Positions 9,109 to 18,411 are shown, counted from the first letter of the stretch. The stretch is 64,000 bases of DNA from Amycolatopsis regifaucium (GCF_001613935.1 NZ_LQCI01000034.1:256813-320812); one strand, 5' to 3'. Made by a program: numbers and translations. Notes: generated from the letters alone by a model not told the origin.

Positions 9109-9969
9109 TCAAAACAGGGTCGCGGGCTCGACCGGTTCGGGTTCGGGCAGCGGGTCGAGGCCGGGCACCAGGGCGCGCACGTCTTCGTGGAACCGGCGGG
9201 CGAGCGCCGGTGCGTCGTCGTTGTCGGGGGTGTGCACGAAGACCGTCGGCGCGCGGCCCGCGCGCAGCCATTCGGCGACCACCTCGGTCCACGGTCCCCA
9301 CCCCTGGACCGTCTCCTCGACCGAGTCCCGGCCGAGGTAGCGGACGATCGGCCGGTCGGTCAGCGCCCGCGTCCGCCGCGGCAGCCGGGGTTTCATGGTC
9401 CAGGTCTCCCGCTCGATCTCGCTGGTGGGCGGGCGCTGGAAGAAGACCGTGGTGTCGAACGGCACCCACTCGGTGCTCACGGCGGTGAGGGTCCGCTCCA
9501 GCACCGAAGTCGACTGGGCGTCGGTGTAAAAGCCGGGATGGCGCACCTCCACGGCGCGCCGGAGGCCGACGGGGAGACGGCGCAGGAAGCGGCCGAGCGT
9601 GTCGACGTCCGACGGGCCAAACGAGGCGGGCAACTGCGTCCAAAGGATCGCCCGATCGCCGAGGGGCTGCATCGCGTCCAGGAATGCCCGCATCTCGGTC
9701 TCGACACCGGTGAGCCTTCGCTCGTGCGTCACCACCTTGGGCAGCTTGACCAGGAACCGGAAGCCGGGATCGGTCTGCCGCGCCCACGTCGCGACGGTGT
9801 CCCGGGCGGGGGTCGCGTAGAAGGTGGTGTTGCCTTCGACCGCGTTGCACCAACCGGCGTAGGCCCGCAGACGCTCCCCCGCCGCCGCCGACCGCGGCAC
9901 GAACCGCCCGGCCCACGCCTTGTGCGCCCACATCGCACAGCCGACATGAAGAGCTGCCACGTCCGTCAC
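9109..9969 (-). CDS. DUF72 (YecE-like) protein
   Basis: A 286-residue TIM-barrel-like DUF72 protein. Signature stretches are HVGCAMWAHKAWAG, AVEGNTTFYATP, FRFLVKLPKVVTHERRL and VEVRHPGFY. The usual family length is 230-290. No biochemical role is established for DUF72. The GTG start at 9969 lies 14 bases after the stop of the hydroxyacid dehydrogenase gene, so the two are probably co-transcribed. Confidence 0.9.
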   Translation of the reverse strand: MTDVAALHVGCAMWAHKAWAGRFVPRSAAAGERLRAYAGWCNAVEGNTTFYATPARDTVATWARQTDPGFRFLVKLPKVVTHERRLTGVETEMRAFLDAMQPLGDRAILWTQLPASFGPSDVDTLGRFLRRLPVGLRRAVEVRHPGFYTDAQSTSVLERTLTAVSTEWVPFDTTVFFQRPPTSEIERETWTMKPRLPRRTRALTDRPIVRYLGRDSVEETVQGWGPWTEVVAEWLRAGRAPTVFVHTPDNDDAPALARRFHEDVRALVPGLDPLPEPEPVEPATLF

Positions 9970-9983
9970 CTTGCCCAGTTTAT

Positions 9984-10898
9984 TCAGTATTCGCCGTGGA
10001 CCAGATTCTTCGGCAGCTCCCCGCCCAGATAATGGCTCAGTTCGCGGACCACCACCGCGTAGGCGCGCTGCCGCACCCCGCTCACCGCGCCCCCGACATG
10101 CGGGGTCAGCAGCAGCCCCGGCACGTCCCAGAGCGGGTGCCCCTCGGGCAGCGGTTCGGGATCGGTGACGTCGAGAGCGGCGCGGAGACGGCCCGAAGCC
10201 AGCTCGGCGACGAGCGCGTCGGTGCGCACGACCGGCCCCCGCGAGACGTTGACGAGGATCGCCCCGTCCGGCATCGCGGCCAGGAACTCCGCGTCGACCA
10301 GGCCACGGGTGTGCTGCGTCAGCGGCACCATCAGGACCGTGACGTCGTGTTCGGGCAGCAACCGGGGAAGTTCACCGACGGCGTGCACCCCCTCGCGGGA
10401 GGTCGTGCCGACCATCGTGCAGCGCACGTCGAACGTCTCCAGCCGTCGACGCAGGTGCCTGCCGAGGTCACCGGCACCGACGATGAGCACCCGTTTGCCC
10501 TGCAACGTGTCGGTGGTCCGGCGTTCCCATCGCTTCCGGCGCTGGCCGTCGGCGAAATCGTGGAGACCGCGGTACATCGCCAGCAGGACCGCGACGACCC
10601 ATTCGGCCGAGCTCCCGCCGTGCGCGCCGCGGCAGGTCGACAGCAGGACACCGTCCGGCACGTTGCCGATCCAGTCCTCGGCCCCCGCCACCAGCAACTG
10701 CACGAGTTTGACGTTCGGCAGTTCGCGCCACATCGCTTCGGTCGGCCGTCCACCGGTCACGAGGACCTCGGCCTCGGCGGCTTCGGCGGGCACCGGCTCT
10801 CCCGGTCGGTACACCACCGGACGCACGCCTTCGATCTCCGAAAGCGCGATCACGCCCTCTTCGTCGGGCACCAGCACGGTAACGGTCATGATCGCCAC
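9984..10898 (-). CDS. D-2-hydroxyacid dehydrogenase
   Basis: A 304-residue NAD(P)-dependent dehydrogenase of the D-isomer-specific family (GyaR/GhrA-like). The Rossmann loop is LIVGAGDLGRHL. Catalytic residues appear in LVNVSRGPVV (Arg), TDPEPLPEGHPLW (Glu) and LTPHVGGA (His). Substrates in the family include glyoxylate, hydroxypyruvate and phenylpyruvate, and the sequence does not choose between them. It starts GTG with another Met three codons in (MTVTVLVP), which may be the true start. First gene of a probable three-gene unit with the DUF72 and DoxX genes. Confidence 0.9.
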   Translation of the reverse strand: MAIMTVTVLVPDEEGVIALSEIEGVRPVVYRPGEPVPAEAAEAEVLVTGGRPTEAMWRELPNVKLVQLLVAGAEDWIGNVPDGVLLSTCRGAHGGSSAEWVVAVLLAMYRGLHDFADGQRRKRWERRTTDTLQGKRVLIVGAGDLGRHLRRRLETFDVRCTMVGTTSREGVHAVGELPRLLPEHDVTVLMVPLTQHTRGLVDAEFLAAMPDGAILVNVSRGPVVRTDALVAELASGRLRAALDVTDPEPLPEGHPLWDVPGLLLTPHVGGAVSGVRQRAYAVVVRELSHYLGGELPKNLVHGEY

Positions 10899-10951
10899 GG
10901 TATCGAGAACCGCTTACCCGTGGTTCACGCACGCCCACCTACGCTGATCCC

Positions 10952-12178
10952 GTGCGTACCCGGTACCGGCGGAAATGGACTTCGCCGCTGGCTCTGCTGG
11001 CCTGCGGCGTTCTCGCGCTTTCCGGCTGCGCCAAATTCGACAACACGGCGGCCGGCCAGACCTTCACCCCGGTGAACCCACCGTCCCCCGAATCCCCGCC
11101 CCAGGCCGGACCCGGCGGTGAAGCGGGCGACTCCGGCCCCGGCCGCGGCGGCAGCGGACCGAACCAGACGCAGACCCCGGTTCCGCCGCCGCAGGGCTGC
11201 AAGGACTTCGACAAGTCCGTCATCGCGACCTGCCTGGACACCGTCGCCGCCGTCGCCGCGATCCCGGGCGACGGCAGCGCGCCCAGCGCGCTCGCGGGCG
11301 AACGCAAGAGCGGCCGCGTCCTGCTCGCCGCCGCCGGGAAGGATCCGGCCGCCTGGGCCACCATCCCGGTGGACGGTTCCGGCGACGGCGGCCTCACCTC
11401 ACTCGCCCTGTCACCCGGCTTCGCGGAAGACCAGCTCGTCTTCGCCTACATCACCACCCCGACCGACAACCGGGTCGTGCGGCTGGCCAAGGGGCAGGCG
11501 CCGAAACCGGTGCTGACCGGCATTCCCAAGGGCGCCACCGGGAACCGCGGCGCGATCGGCACCGACGCCAAGGGCGCGCTCCTGGTCGCCACCGGCGACG
11601 CGGGCAACGCCGGACTCGCGGCCGATCCGGCGTCGCTGGCCGGGAAGGTGCTGCGGATCGACACCTCCGGCAAACCGGCGCCGGGCAATCCGACGGCGGG
11701 GTCGGCGGTCTTCTCGACCGGGGTGCACTCCCCCGGTGGGATTTGCCGCGACGAGGCCGGTTCCCGCCTCTGGCTGACCGACCGGCTGGCGGACAAGGAC
11801 GTCGTCTACCGGCTCCGCGCGGGTCAGCCGCTGACCACCCCGGCCTGGAGCTGGCCGGACAAGCCCGGCGTGGCGGGCTGCGCGGATTTCGTCGGCGCCG
11901 TCGGCTATCTGTACGTGACGACGTCGGTCGCGGGGAACCTGCAGAACCTGCCGGTCACCCCGGACGGCGCGGTGACCGGCAAACCCAACCTCGCCTTGGA
12001 CGGCAAGACCGGGAAACCGCCGAAGACCTTCGGCCGCCTGTCCTCGATGAGCATGATCAACCCGCAGCTGGCCGTGGCCGGAACCGTCAACAAGGACGGC
12101 GGCACGCCGGTGTCGAGCGACGATCGCGTGGTCCTCATCTCGCCGTCGATCGGCGGTAACGGGGGCGGCAAGGACTGA
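10952..12178 (+). CDS. PQQ-type sugar dehydrogenase-like lipoprotein (LppZ-like)
   Basis: A 408-residue lipoprotein. A basic start, a hydrophobic stretch and the lipobox LSGC (C26) are followed by a Pro/Gly-rich linker (PPSPESPPQAGPGG). A beta-propeller of the glucose/sorbosone dehydrogenase fold then begins near residue 90, with blocks such as GGLTSLALSPGF, LLVATGDAGNAGL and GKVLRIDTSGKPAPGNP. The corresponding M. tuberculosis gene is lppZ (Rv3006). Anchored outside the membrane, it could oxidise or simply bind sugars; PQQ use is not provable from sequence. The start is GTG. Confidence 0.87.
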   Translation: MRTRYRRKWTSPLALLACGVLALSGCAKFDNTAAGQTFTPVNPPSPESPPQAGPGGEAGDSGPGRGGSGPNQTQTPVPPPQGCKDFDKSVIATCLDTVAAVAAIPGDGSAPSALAGERKSGRVLLAAAGKDPAAWATIPVDGSGDGGLTSLALSPGFAEDQLVFAYITTPTDNRVVRLAKGQAPKPVLTGIPKGATGNRGAIGTDAKGALLVATGDAGNAGLAADPASLAGKVLRIDTSGKPAPGNPTAGSAVFSTGVHSPGGICRDEAGSRLWLTDRLADKDVVYRLRAGQPLTTPAWSWPDKPGVAGCADFVGAVGYLYVTTSVAGNLQNLPVTPDGAVTGKPNLALDGKTGKPPKTFGRLSSMSMINPQLAVAGTVNKDGGTPVSSDDRVVLISPSIGGNGGGKD

Positions 12179-12197
12179 CCCGCCCCCGTCCGGCGCC

Positions 12198-13598
12198 TCA
12201 GCCGGTCGGTCGCGGGAAGACCGGCGGGGTGAACCGCACGAACGCCGGTGCCATCGGCTTCTCCTCGAACGTTTCGCTGAACAACTCCGGGACCAGCCGG
12301 TAGCCGGGGCCGAGCGCGGCCGCCGCGGCGTTGAGCGGGCGCGGGCCGGTGGACGGCCAGCGTCCACTGTCCACACGGGACAGCAGCGTGCGCAGCAGGA
12401 CGATCTCCTCGGCGGCGTTGAACGAGCAGTGGCCGCCCCGCTCGACGTAGGTCCGGCGCAGCCGTTCGGGATCGCCGTTGCGGCGGACTTGGTCGGCGTA
12501 CCAGCGGGTCTGATCCGAAACGGCGCCGCCGTCACCGGTGGTGTGCACGGTCAGCACGGGTGACGGCGTGGTGCCCGCGGCCACGGTGTGGCGCCGCAGG
12601 TAGGCCTCCGCCGCCGGATCCGCCGCGATCCTCGGCGCCGCGGCGAGCCGAGCGAGGTCGGCCACCAGTTCCACGCCGGCCGCCTGCCGATAGGCGTGCC
12701 GGACGAGGTCGCGCCGGGCGGAGCCGTCCAGCATCCGGCGGTAGTCGATTCCGGTGTTCCAGGACGGGTTCCCACCGGCCCGGCGCTCGATTTCGGCCCG
12801 TGCCAGCGGTCCGTAGCCGTTCACGTAGGCCGCGGTGACCCAGATCGCCTGCTGGGCGAGCCGGTCCGACGGCGCGGACGGCTCCGGCTGGTGCGCGAAG
12901 GCCCAGCCCGGGATGTTGCCGAGTGCTCCGGCCAGCGCGATCCGGGCGCGGCCCGAGTCGGTCTTCTGGGCTTCCGCCACGATCGCCGTCAGCGCGGCCT
13001 GGGCGGCTGCGGGGTCGCGCGGCCTGACCAGGTCGATGTCCGCGTCCGGCGCCAGCAGGGTTTTGAGGGCGAAGAGCATGTCCAGTGCGCTGTTCCAGGT
13101 GCCGTTCGCGTCGTATTCGCCGCATTGCGTCAGCACACCGTCGAACCGGCCGGGGTTGTCTTCAGCGAGCTTCAGTGAGATCACCGCGCCCATGGACATC
13201 CCGCTGGTGACGGTCCGCCGTGGCTTCCCCACGTTGGCCTCGAACCAGTCCAGCAACGCGACCTGGTCGGTCAGCGCCTCCTCGATCGCGTATCCGAACA
13301 CGCCCTTGTAGTTCGACGCGGCGAGCGCGTAGCCCTGAGCGAGCAGCCAAGTCTCGGTCTCCGGCCGGGTGGCCAGGTGGATCCGCGTCGGCGGCCAGTC
13401 CTTCACATAGAGCCCGTGGCTGTACAGCACGAGCGTGCCGTTCCACCGTTTCGGCACTTTGACCAGGTATCTCGCGCCGTCGATCGTTCCTTCGTGGCTA
13501 CGCCATGACTCCTTCGCGGCGGCCGGGACGGCGGTCAGCAGGCCGCCGAGCAGGACGGCGACGAGCACGGTGACGAGAGCCTTCAGCGTTCGGTTCAT
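12198..13598 (-). CDS. Secreted alpha/beta hydrolase
   Basis: A 466-residue exported hydrolase. The signal peptide (LVTVLVAVLLGGLLTAVPAAA) would be cut near residue 28. The nucleophile elbow is SGMSMG (S135), VHTTGDGGAV is a candidate acid loop and RGGHCSF a candidate His. It is larger than simple lipases because of a helical insertion around residues 180-330. The ATG at 13598 was chosen because it gives an ideal signal sequence; a longer frame adds 12 residues with no signal character. A perfect inverted repeat at 13612-13627 lies in its promoter region. Substrate unknown. Confidence 0.82.
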   Translation of the reverse strand: MNRTLKALVTVLVAVLLGGLLTAVPAAAKESWRSHEGTIDGARYLVKVPKRWNGTLVLYSHGLYVKDWPPTRIHLATRPETETWLLAQGYALAASNYKGVFGYAIEEALTDQVALLDWFEANVGKPRRTVTSGMSMGAVISLKLAEDNPGRFDGVLTQCGEYDANGTWNSALDMLFALKTLLAPDADIDLVRPRDPAAAQAALTAIVAEAQKTDSGRARIALAGALGNIPGWAFAHQPEPSAPSDRLAQQAIWVTAAYVNGYGPLARAEIERRAGGNPSWNTGIDYRRMLDGSARRDLVRHAYRQAAGVELVADLARLAAAPRIAADPAAEAYLRRHTVAAGTTPSPVLTVHTTGDGGAVSDQTRWYADQVRRNGDPERLRRTYVERGGHCSFNAAEEIVLLRTLLSRVDSGRWPSTGPRPLNAAAAALGPGYRLVPELFSETFEEKPMAPAFVRFTPPVFPRPTG

Positions 13599-13611
13599 GA
13601 ACCCAAAATAG

Positions 13612-13627
13612 GTGACCAAAAGGTCAC
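13612..13627 (-). promoter_or_regulatory. Operator-like palindrome upstream of secreted hydrolase
   Basis: GTGACC-AAAA-GGTCAC is a perfect 6+4+6 palindrome whose near edge is 14 bases from the hydrolase start. Read on the minus strand it is followed by TATTTT, a possible -10. The position suits a repressor blocking transcription. No regulator gene is adjacent. Confidence 0.4.
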
Positions 13628-13652
13628 ATGTCAACGCGCGCCGAACCCTCTC

Positions 13653-13673
13653 GCATTTAGAGGACTAAACGCG
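13653..13673. repeat. Family A palindrome, single unit
   Basis: GCATTTAGAGGACTAAACGC is a lone unit between two minus-strand genes. The unit is itself a small hairpin: GCATTTAG and CTAAACGC pair (one G-T) around the loop AGGA. Confidence 0.75.
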
Positions 13674-13681
13674 GAAGGTGG

Positions 13682-14188
13682 TCAGCGGCGGGTGCGGGTC
13701 TCGGCGCGCAGGACCCGGACGTCGAAGAAGGCGACCACCGCCGAGACGACGGCGGCGAGCAGGCCGAGGTACCGGCCGAGGCCGGTCCCGATCTCGACAC
13801 CCGCCGCGGAGAAGATCCCCCGCTGGTCGGCACTGAACTGCCAGTCGAGGGTGACCCAGCCGAGCAGGATCAGCAGCAGCGCGCCGATGGCCGCCATCAG
13901 CCAAAGATGCGGCAGGCCCGCGCGGCGGACGGCGTCGACGCGGCCGAACAGCACGACGGCGAGGCCGGGCAGGAACAGCAGGAAGGGCGGCGCCCACGCG
14001 AGGAAACCGGCGTGCCACGCGTCGCGGGTGACATCGTCGGCGGGCAACGTCGTCAGCACGTCCTCGATCTCCGGACGCGCCGCGGTCAGGGTCGTCCACG
14101 GCAGGAACAGGGCCACCAGCGCGAGCAGCCCGGCCGCGAGGCCGAGCCACTCACGCCAGGTGACCTTCTTCAAAGCGAGATCAGGCAC
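13682..14188 (-). CDS. Four-helix membrane protein at the end of the gat operon
   Basis: A 168-residue protein that I do not recognise. It has four hydrophobic segments (WLGLAAGLLALVALFLPW, FLAWAPPFLLFLPGLAVVLF, LPHLWLMAAIGALLLILLGW and RYLGLLAAVVSAVVAFF) and a basic C-terminus (ETRTRR). A similar predicted membrane protein follows gatB in some actinobacteria, as far as I recall. Its start lies 8 bases inside the end of gatB, so it is translationally coupled to the amidotransferase. No catalytic motif is visible. Confidence 0.75.
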   Translation of the reverse strand: MPDLALKKVTWREWLGLAAGLLALVALFLPWTTLTAARPEIEDVLTTLPADDVTRDAWHAGFLAWAPPFLLFLPGLAVVLFGRVDAVRRAGLPHLWLMAAIGALLLILLGWVTLDWQFSADQRGIFSAAGVEIGTGLGRYLGLLAAVVSAVVAFFDVRVLRAETRTRR

Positions 14189-15686
14189 CGACTCGCTCGA
14201 CGATCAGTTCGCGCACGCGCTTGGCGTCGGCCTGGCCTTTGGTGGCCTTCATGACCGCGCCGACGATCGCCCCGGCCGCGGCCACCTTGCCGCCGCGGAT
14301 CTTCTCGGCGACGTCCGGCTGCGCGGCCAGCGCCTCGTCGACCGCCGCGATGAGCGCGGAGTCGTCGGAAACGACCTTCAGGCCGCGCTTCTCGACGACC
14401 TCGGACGGCGAACCCTCGCCGGCGAGCACGCCCTGCACGACCTCCTTGGCCAGCTTGTTGGTCAGCTCACCGGACTTCACCAGCCCGATGACCTCGGCCA
14501 GCTGCGCCGGGGTGATCGCCAGCTCGGACAGTTCGACCTCGCGGGAGTTGGCTTCCTGCGCCAGCGTGTTGACCCACCAGCTGCGAGCCTCGTCCGGGGT
14601 CGCGCCCGCCTCGACGGTCGCGGTGACCAGATCGACCGCGCCGACGTTGAGCAGGTCGCGCAGCGCCTCGTCGGTCAGGTTCCACTCGCGCTGGATGCGC
14701 TTGCGGCGCTCCGACGGCATCTCCGGCAGCGTCTTGCGCAGTTCCTCGACCCATTCGGCCGACGGCGCGATCGGCACCAGGTCGGGCTCCGGGAAGTACC
14801 GGTAGTCCTCGGCGGTCTCCTTGGTACGACCGGGCGACGTGGTGCCGTCGGACTCCTGGAAGTGCCGTGTCTCCTGCTTGATCGAGCCGCCCTCGGCGAG
14901 GATCGCCGCCTGGCGCGTCATCTCGTACCGCACGGCGCGCTCGACGCTGCGCAGCGAGTTGACGTTCTTGGTCTCGGTCCGCGTTCCGAACTCGGTCGCG
15001 TCCTTGGCCATCAGCGAGACGTTCGCGTCGCAGCGCAGGGACCCCTGGTCCATGCGGACATCGGAGACGTCGAGTGCCTGCAGCAGATCCCGCAGCGCGC
15101 TCACATACGCCCGCGCGACCTCGGGAGCGCGCTCCCCGGTGTGCTCGATCGTCTTGGTGACGATCTCGATCAGCGGCACACCGGCACGGTTGTAGTCGAG
15201 CAGCGAATGCTCGGCACCGTGGATCCGGCCGGTGGCACCGCCGACGTGCAGCGACTTACCGGTGTCCTCCTCCATGTGCGCGCGCTCGATCTCCACGCGC
15301 ACGACCTCGCCGTCGTCCAGCGTGACGTCGAGGTAGCCGTTGAAGGCGATCGGCTCGTCGTACTGCGAGGTCTGGAAGTTCTTCGGCATGTCCGGATAGA
15401 AGTAGTTCTTCCGGGCGAACCGGCACCACGGCGCGATCTCGCAGTTGAGCGCGAGCCCGATCCGGATCGCGCTCTCGACGGCCTTGCCGTTCAACGCGGG
15501 CAGCGCGCCGGGCAGGCCGAGGCAGGTCGGGCACACCTTGGTGTTGGGCTCGCCGCCGAACTCGTTGGCGCAGCCGCAGAACATCTTGGTGTCGGTGTTC
15601 AGCTCGACGTGCACCTCGAGGCCCAGCACCGGGTCGAACCGCTCGATGACGTCGGCGTAGTCCATCAACTCAACCACGGCGGTCAC
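14181..15686 (-). CDS. gatB: Asp-tRNA(Asn)/Glu-tRNA(Gln) amidotransferase subunit B
   Basis: The 501-residue tRNA-binding and kinase subunit of GatCAB, which converts misacylated Glu-tRNA(Gln) and Asp-tRNA(Asn) to the amidated forms. FDPVLGLEVHVELNT, CGCANEFGGEPNTKVCPTCLGLPGALP (with the Cys pairs of the zinc site) and FARKNYFYPDMPKNFQTSQ are diagnostic. The C-terminal helical and YqeY-like tail contains GAIVGAVMKATKGQADAKRV. It overlaps gatA by 4 bases (ATGA). M. tuberculosis has pfkA between gatA and gatB; here the two abut. Confidence 0.97.
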   Translation of the reverse strand: MTAVVELMDYADVIERFDPVLGLEVHVELNTDTKMFCGCANEFGGEPNTKVCPTCLGLPGALPALNGKAVESAIRIGLALNCEIAPWCRFARKNYFYPDMPKNFQTSQYDEPIAFNGYLDVTLDDGEVVRVEIERAHMEEDTGKSLHVGGATGRIHGAEHSLLDYNRAGVPLIEIVTKTIEHTGERAPEVARAYVSALRDLLQALDVSDVRMDQGSLRCDANVSLMAKDATEFGTRTETKNVNSLRSVERAVRYEMTRQAAILAEGGSIKQETRHFQESDGTTSPGRTKETAEDYRYFPEPDLVPIAPSAEWVEELRKTLPEMPSERRKRIQREWNLTDEALRDLLNVGAVDLVTATVEAGATPDEARSWWVNTLAQEANSREVELSELAITPAQLAEVIGLVKSGELTNKLAKEVVQGVLAGEGSPSEVVEKRGLKVVSDDSALIAAVDEALAAQPDVAEKIRGGKVAAAGAIVGAVMKATKGQADAKRVRELIVERVGA

Positions 15687-17200
15687 TTCTTTCCTCCCAG
15701 CTCCGGAACCTCGTGCACCAGCGAGCCACCGTTGGCGGCGTCACGCGCGACCTCGTAGGCGGCGCCGACGCGGTACAGCCTGTCGTCGGCCATCGCCGGG
15801 GCCATGATCTGCAGGCCGACCGGCAGTCCGTCCTCGTGCGACAGTCCACTCGGGACACTCATCGCGGCGTTGCCCGCGAGGTTCGACGGGATGGTGCACA
15901 GGTCCGCCAGGTACATCGCCATCGGGTCGTCGACCCGCTCGCCGATCTTGAACGCCGTGGTCGGCGTGGTCGGCGACACCAGCACGTCCACCTTTTCGTA
16001 CGCGGCTTCGAAGTCACGCGTGATCAGCGTGCGCACCTTCTGCGCCGAGCCGTAGTAGGCGTCGTAGTAGCCCGACGACAGCGCGTAGGTGCCGAGCATG
16101 ATGCGGCGCTTGACCTCGGGGCCGAAGCCCTTCTCGCGGGTGAGCGACATGACCTCTTCGGCGCTGTGCGCGCCGTCGTCGGACACGCGCAGGCCGTAGC
16201 GCATGGCGTCGAACCGGGCGAGGTTCGACGAGCACTCGCTCGGCGCGATCAGGTAGTACGCGGGCAGCGCGTAGGTGAAGTTCGGGCACGAGACCTCGAC
16301 GACCTCGGCACCGAGCGAGCGCAGCTGCTCGACGGCGGCCTCGAAGGACCGCAGCACGCCGGGCTGGTAGCCGTCACCGGCGAACTCCTTCACCACGCCG
16401 ACGCGCACGCCCTTGAGGTCGCCGGTCAGACCCTGGCGGGCCGCGGCGACCACCGGCGGGACCGGCGCGTCGATCGAGGTCGAGTCCATCGGGTCGTAGC
16501 CGGCGATGACCTCGTGCAGCAGGGCGGCGTCGAGCACCGTCCGCGCGCAGGGCCCGGCCTGGTCCAGCGACGACGAGAAGGCGATGAGGCCGTAGCGGGA
16601 AACGCCGCCGTAGGTCGGCTTGACCCCGACCGTGCCGGTGACGGCGCCCGGCTGGCGGATCGAGCCACCGGTGTCGGTACCGATCGCGATCGCGGCTTCG
16701 AAGGCCGCGATGGACGCCGACGAGCCACCGCCGGAACCGCCGGGGATGCGGGCGTGGTCCCACGGGTTGTGCGTCGGGCCGAACGCGGAGTTCTCCGTGG
16801 AGGAACCCATCGCGAACTCGTCCATGTTGGTCTTGCCGAGCACCACGACACCGGCTTCGCGCAGCTTGCGCGTCACGGTGGCGTCGTACGGCGGGATCCA
16901 GTTCTCCAGCGTCTTGGAACCGGCGGTGGTGGGGATGCCCTTGGTGGTCAGGACGTCCTTGAGCGCGAGCGGCACCCCGGCGAGCGGCGATTTCGGCGCC
17001 TTGCCTTCGGCGACGTCGGCGTCCACCGCACGGGCGGCCTCGAGCGCGCCCTCGGTGTCCACGTGCAGGAACGCGTGGATGTGCTCGTCGACCTCGGCGA
17101 TCCGGTCCAGGTGGGCCTTGGCCACCTCGACGGCCGAGACCTCACGCGTCTGGATCTTTTCCGCCAGCTCGGCGGCGGTCAGCTTGATGAGTTCGGTCAC
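15683..17200 (-). CDS. gatA: Asp-tRNA(Asn)/Glu-tRNA(Gln) amidotransferase subunit A
   Basis: The 505-residue amidase-signature subunit. It hydrolyses glutamine and channels ammonia to GatB. The Ser-cisSer-Lys triad is visible as K81 (LALKDVL), S156 (IPGGSGGGS) and S180 (GTDTGGSIRQP). The Gly-rich motif and the conserved KPTYGGVSRYG are intact. Start and stop overlap gatC and gatB by 4 bases each, so the three subunits are made from one coupled message. Confidence 0.97.
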   Translation of the reverse strand: MTELIKLTAAELAEKIQTREVSAVEVAKAHLDRIAEVDEHIHAFLHVDTEGALEAARAVDADVAEGKAPKSPLAGVPLALKDVLTTKGIPTTAGSKTLENWIPPYDATVTRKLREAGVVVLGKTNMDEFAMGSSTENSAFGPTHNPWDHARIPGGSGGGSSASIAAFEAAIAIGTDTGGSIRQPGAVTGTVGVKPTYGGVSRYGLIAFSSSLDQAGPCARTVLDAALLHEVIAGYDPMDSTSIDAPVPPVVAAARQGLTGDLKGVRVGVVKEFAGDGYQPGVLRSFEAAVEQLRSLGAEVVEVSCPNFTYALPAYYLIAPSECSSNLARFDAMRYGLRVSDDGAHSAEEVMSLTREKGFGPEVKRRIMLGTYALSSGYYDAYYGSAQKVRTLITRDFEAAYEKVDVLVSPTTPTTAFKIGERVDDPMAMYLADLCTIPSNLAGNAAMSVPSGLSHEDGLPVGLQIMAPAMADDRLYRVGAAYEVARDAANGGSLVHEVPELGGKK

Positions 17201-17496
17201 TGCTCTTCTCCCAGAATCCGCGGCACCCGGAAACGACCCTCTTCGGCGGCCGGCGCACCGGCCAATGCCTGCTGCTGGGTCAGCCCCTGTCGGACGACGT
17301 CGTCACGGAAGACGTTGGTCAGCGGCACGGCGTGCGACGTGGGCGGGACATCCTCGCCTGCGACCTCGCTCACCTTGGCCACCGAGTCCAGGATCTGGTC
17401 GAGCTGGCCTGCGAAGACGTCCAGCTCCTCTTCGGTGACGGCAAGCCTGGCCAGCTTGGCGAGGTGTGCGACCTCGTCGCGGGAAATGTTGGGCAC
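17197..17496 (-). CDS. gatC: Asp-tRNA(Asn)/Glu-tRNA(Gln) amidotransferase subunit C
   Basis: The 99-residue small subunit that wraps round GatA and stabilises the complex. It begins MPNISRDEVAHLAKLARLAV, the standard GatC N-terminus, and contains SHAVPLTNVFRDDVV. I chose the GTG at 17496 because it gives the normal start and has GGGAG upstream; a longer frame adds 16 unlikely residues. It is the promoter-proximal gene of the gatCAB operon. Confidence 0.95.
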   Translation of the reverse strand: MPNISRDEVAHLAKLARLAVTEEELDVFAGQLDQILDSVAKVSEVAGEDVPPTSHAVPLTNVFRDDVVRQGLTQQQALAGAPAAEEGRFRVPRILGEEQ

Positions 17497-17740
17497 GCGG
17501 GTGACTCCCGGGGTGTGCTGTGCGGGTTCTGTCGGAAGCTGCAAGTCTATGGTGGCGGCGTCGGCGTACTCGACTGGGTTATGCCGCGGCCTGCGCTCCC
17601 ATGTCGGGTAAGGAGTGCCTGGTTCGTTATCCCGCGCCCCGGACGTCGGTCCCCATTACCTCGTCCGGTCTGTCACAATCGGCGCCCGGCGTAGCGCGTT
17701 CCACGGCGAGGCTGGAACGCCTGAGGCGAAAGGGGCGCGT

Positions 17741-18394
17741 GTGTCGTTCCTGATCCGGGTCCAAATACCGGACACCCCGGGGACCCTCGGTGCGGTCGCC
17801 ACCGCGCTCGGCACCGTCGGCGCCGACATCCTGAGCGTGGACGTGGTGGAACGCGGCGGCGGTATCGCCGTCGACGACCTCGTCGTCGAAATCCCCTCCG
17901 GCAGGCTTCCGGACGCGCTGATCACCGCCGCCGAAAGCGTCGACGGTGTCGAAGTCGACGCCGTCCGCCCGTACGCCGGGGTCCTGGACACCCATCGCGA
18001 ACTCGAGCTGGTCGAGGAGATAGCCGCGAAGCCCGCTTCGGGACTGGAGATCCTCGCCGAAGGCGTGCCGCGGATCATCCGGGCGGGCTGGGCCGTCGTC
18101 GTCGAACACGCCGAATCGGGCGCGATCCGGCTGGCGTCGTCCAACGCCGCGCCCGAGACGCCGATCACCGACCTGCCGTGGCTACCGCTGGAACGCGCCA
18201 CCATCCTCGACGCCGAGGAAGCGTGGATCCCGGAGACGTGGAAGGAACTGGGCACCGAGCTGGCGGCCACGCCGCTGGGGAAGCCCGGGAAGGCGCTGCT
18301 GGTCGCGCGGCCGGGCGGGCCGAACTTCCGTGCCGCCGAGGTGGCGCGTTTGGCGCACTTCGCGGGGATCGTCGCGGTCGTGCTGGACAGCTGA
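17741..18394 (+). CDS. ACT domain protein
   Basis: A 217-residue protein with an N-terminal ACT domain (SFLIRVQIPDTPGTLGAVATAL) and a less conserved C-terminal domain starting near residue 95. Divergent from gatC, it occupies the position of M. tuberculosis Rv3013. ACT domains bind amino acids; no enzyme domain is fused, so a regulatory or sensor role is likely but unproven. The GTG at 17741, preceded by AAAGGGG, is the best start. Confidence 0.87.
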   Translation: MSFLIRVQIPDTPGTLGAVATALGTVGADILSVDVVERGGGIAVDDLVVEIPSGRLPDALITAAESVDGVEVDAVRPYAGVLDTHRELELVEEIAAKPASGLEILAEGVPRIIRAGWAVVVEHAESGAIRLASSNAAPETPITDLPWLPLERATILDAEEAWIPETWKELGTELAATPLGKPGKALLVARPGGPNFRAAEVARLAHFAGIVAVVLDS

Positions 18395-18411
18395 CCCTGG
18401 TCATCCGGGGC

